Assembly: GCA_963771835.1 (NCBI GenBank)
Contig: CAVYVA010000001.1
Coordinates: forward strand, 248,001-312,000
Length of the DNA: 64,000 bases
Direction of reading: 5' to 3'
Source of the DNA: CAVQCJ01 sp963771835
GTDB taxonomy: Bacteria; Actinomycetota; Actinomycetes; Prado026
The number at the start of each line of letters is the position of its first letter. Within the stretch, counting starts at the first letter, position 1. The notes beneath the pieces are model-generated. The model was not told the DNA's origin, did no database searches, and worked only from the letters and a program-made list of their open reading frames with translations. Made by a program: the position numbers and the translations under genes. Shown piece after piece: positions 63,974-64,000 of this stretch.

Positions 63974-64000
63974 GTGGGTGGTCGACCCGCTGAGCGTCGC
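63974..64000 (+). CDS. Possible N-terminus of the next gene, cut by the window edge
   Basis: GTG 63974 opens a frame reading VGGRPAERR to the window end, placed after a -10-like box as in other leaderless genes here. By analogy with mycobacteria the next gene could be pyrG, but nine codons cannot show this. Confidence 0.25.

Overview
The window is a very GC-rich, densely packed chromosome segment from an actinobacterium (Actinomycetota). The evidence is the mIHF-type host factor, an actinobacterial PriA without ATPase motifs, frequent GTG starts, GTGA/ATGA gene overlaps, a 16S-23S-5S operon without spacer tRNAs, and a mycobacteria-like order tyrS / TPR protein / HAD phosphatase / tlyA / nadK / recN / steA / mctB. 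I cannot name the genus; the 16S resembles Frankiales/Sporichthyales-like actinobacteria only in a general way. Almost everything is housekeeping. I see no prophage, insertion sequence, CRISPR array or obvious horizontally acquired island.

Layout. 0-8.6 kb: pyrimidine operon (end of probable pyrB, pyrC, carA, carB, pyrK, pyrD, pyrF). 8.6-18.3 kb: mIHF, gmk, rpoZ, coaBC, metK, priA, a HAD hydrolase, def, fmt, rsmB, then a 57-bp repeat that copies the rsmB tail. 18.4-23.9 kb: rpe, an FMN riboswitch and ribD-ribE-ribBA-ribH, then hisE-hisG. 24-27.9 kb: an orphan coxD/coxE/xdhC/mobA-like molybdenum-hydroxylase maturation module. 27.9-36.9 kb: sseB-like, infC (AUC start)-rpmI-rplT, trmH/spoU, an orphan PAS histidine kinase, pheS-pheT, a CtaG-like membrane protein. 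36.9-46.4 kb: ArgR operator, argCJBDRGH (no argF), mpg, tyrS. 46.4-52.1 kb: rRNA operon with two promoters and a strong terminator. 52.1-64 kb: TPR protein, minus-strand MBL hydrolase and DUF1015 protein, a 58-aa ORF, HAD phosphatase, SCP2-like protein, phasin-like protein, an 81-aa ORF, tlyA, nadK, recN, steA, mctB and the probable start of the next gene.

The most striking pattern is in the reading frames. More than twenty conserved genes carry single-base frame breaks, yet their reconstructed proteins are full length. By hand I can parse about 49 one-base insertions and 5 one-base deletions. Every insertion can be read as two different bases standing at one third-codon position (for example GCG/GCC written as GCGC). 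Every deletion can be read as a missing third base of a fourfold-degenerate codon. This occurs on both strands and peaks in argH-mpg-tyrS. It looks like merged alleles of closely related strains rather than pseudogenes or programmed frameshifting. Frame-broken genes are therefore annotated as single CDSs spanning the break, with break positions given.
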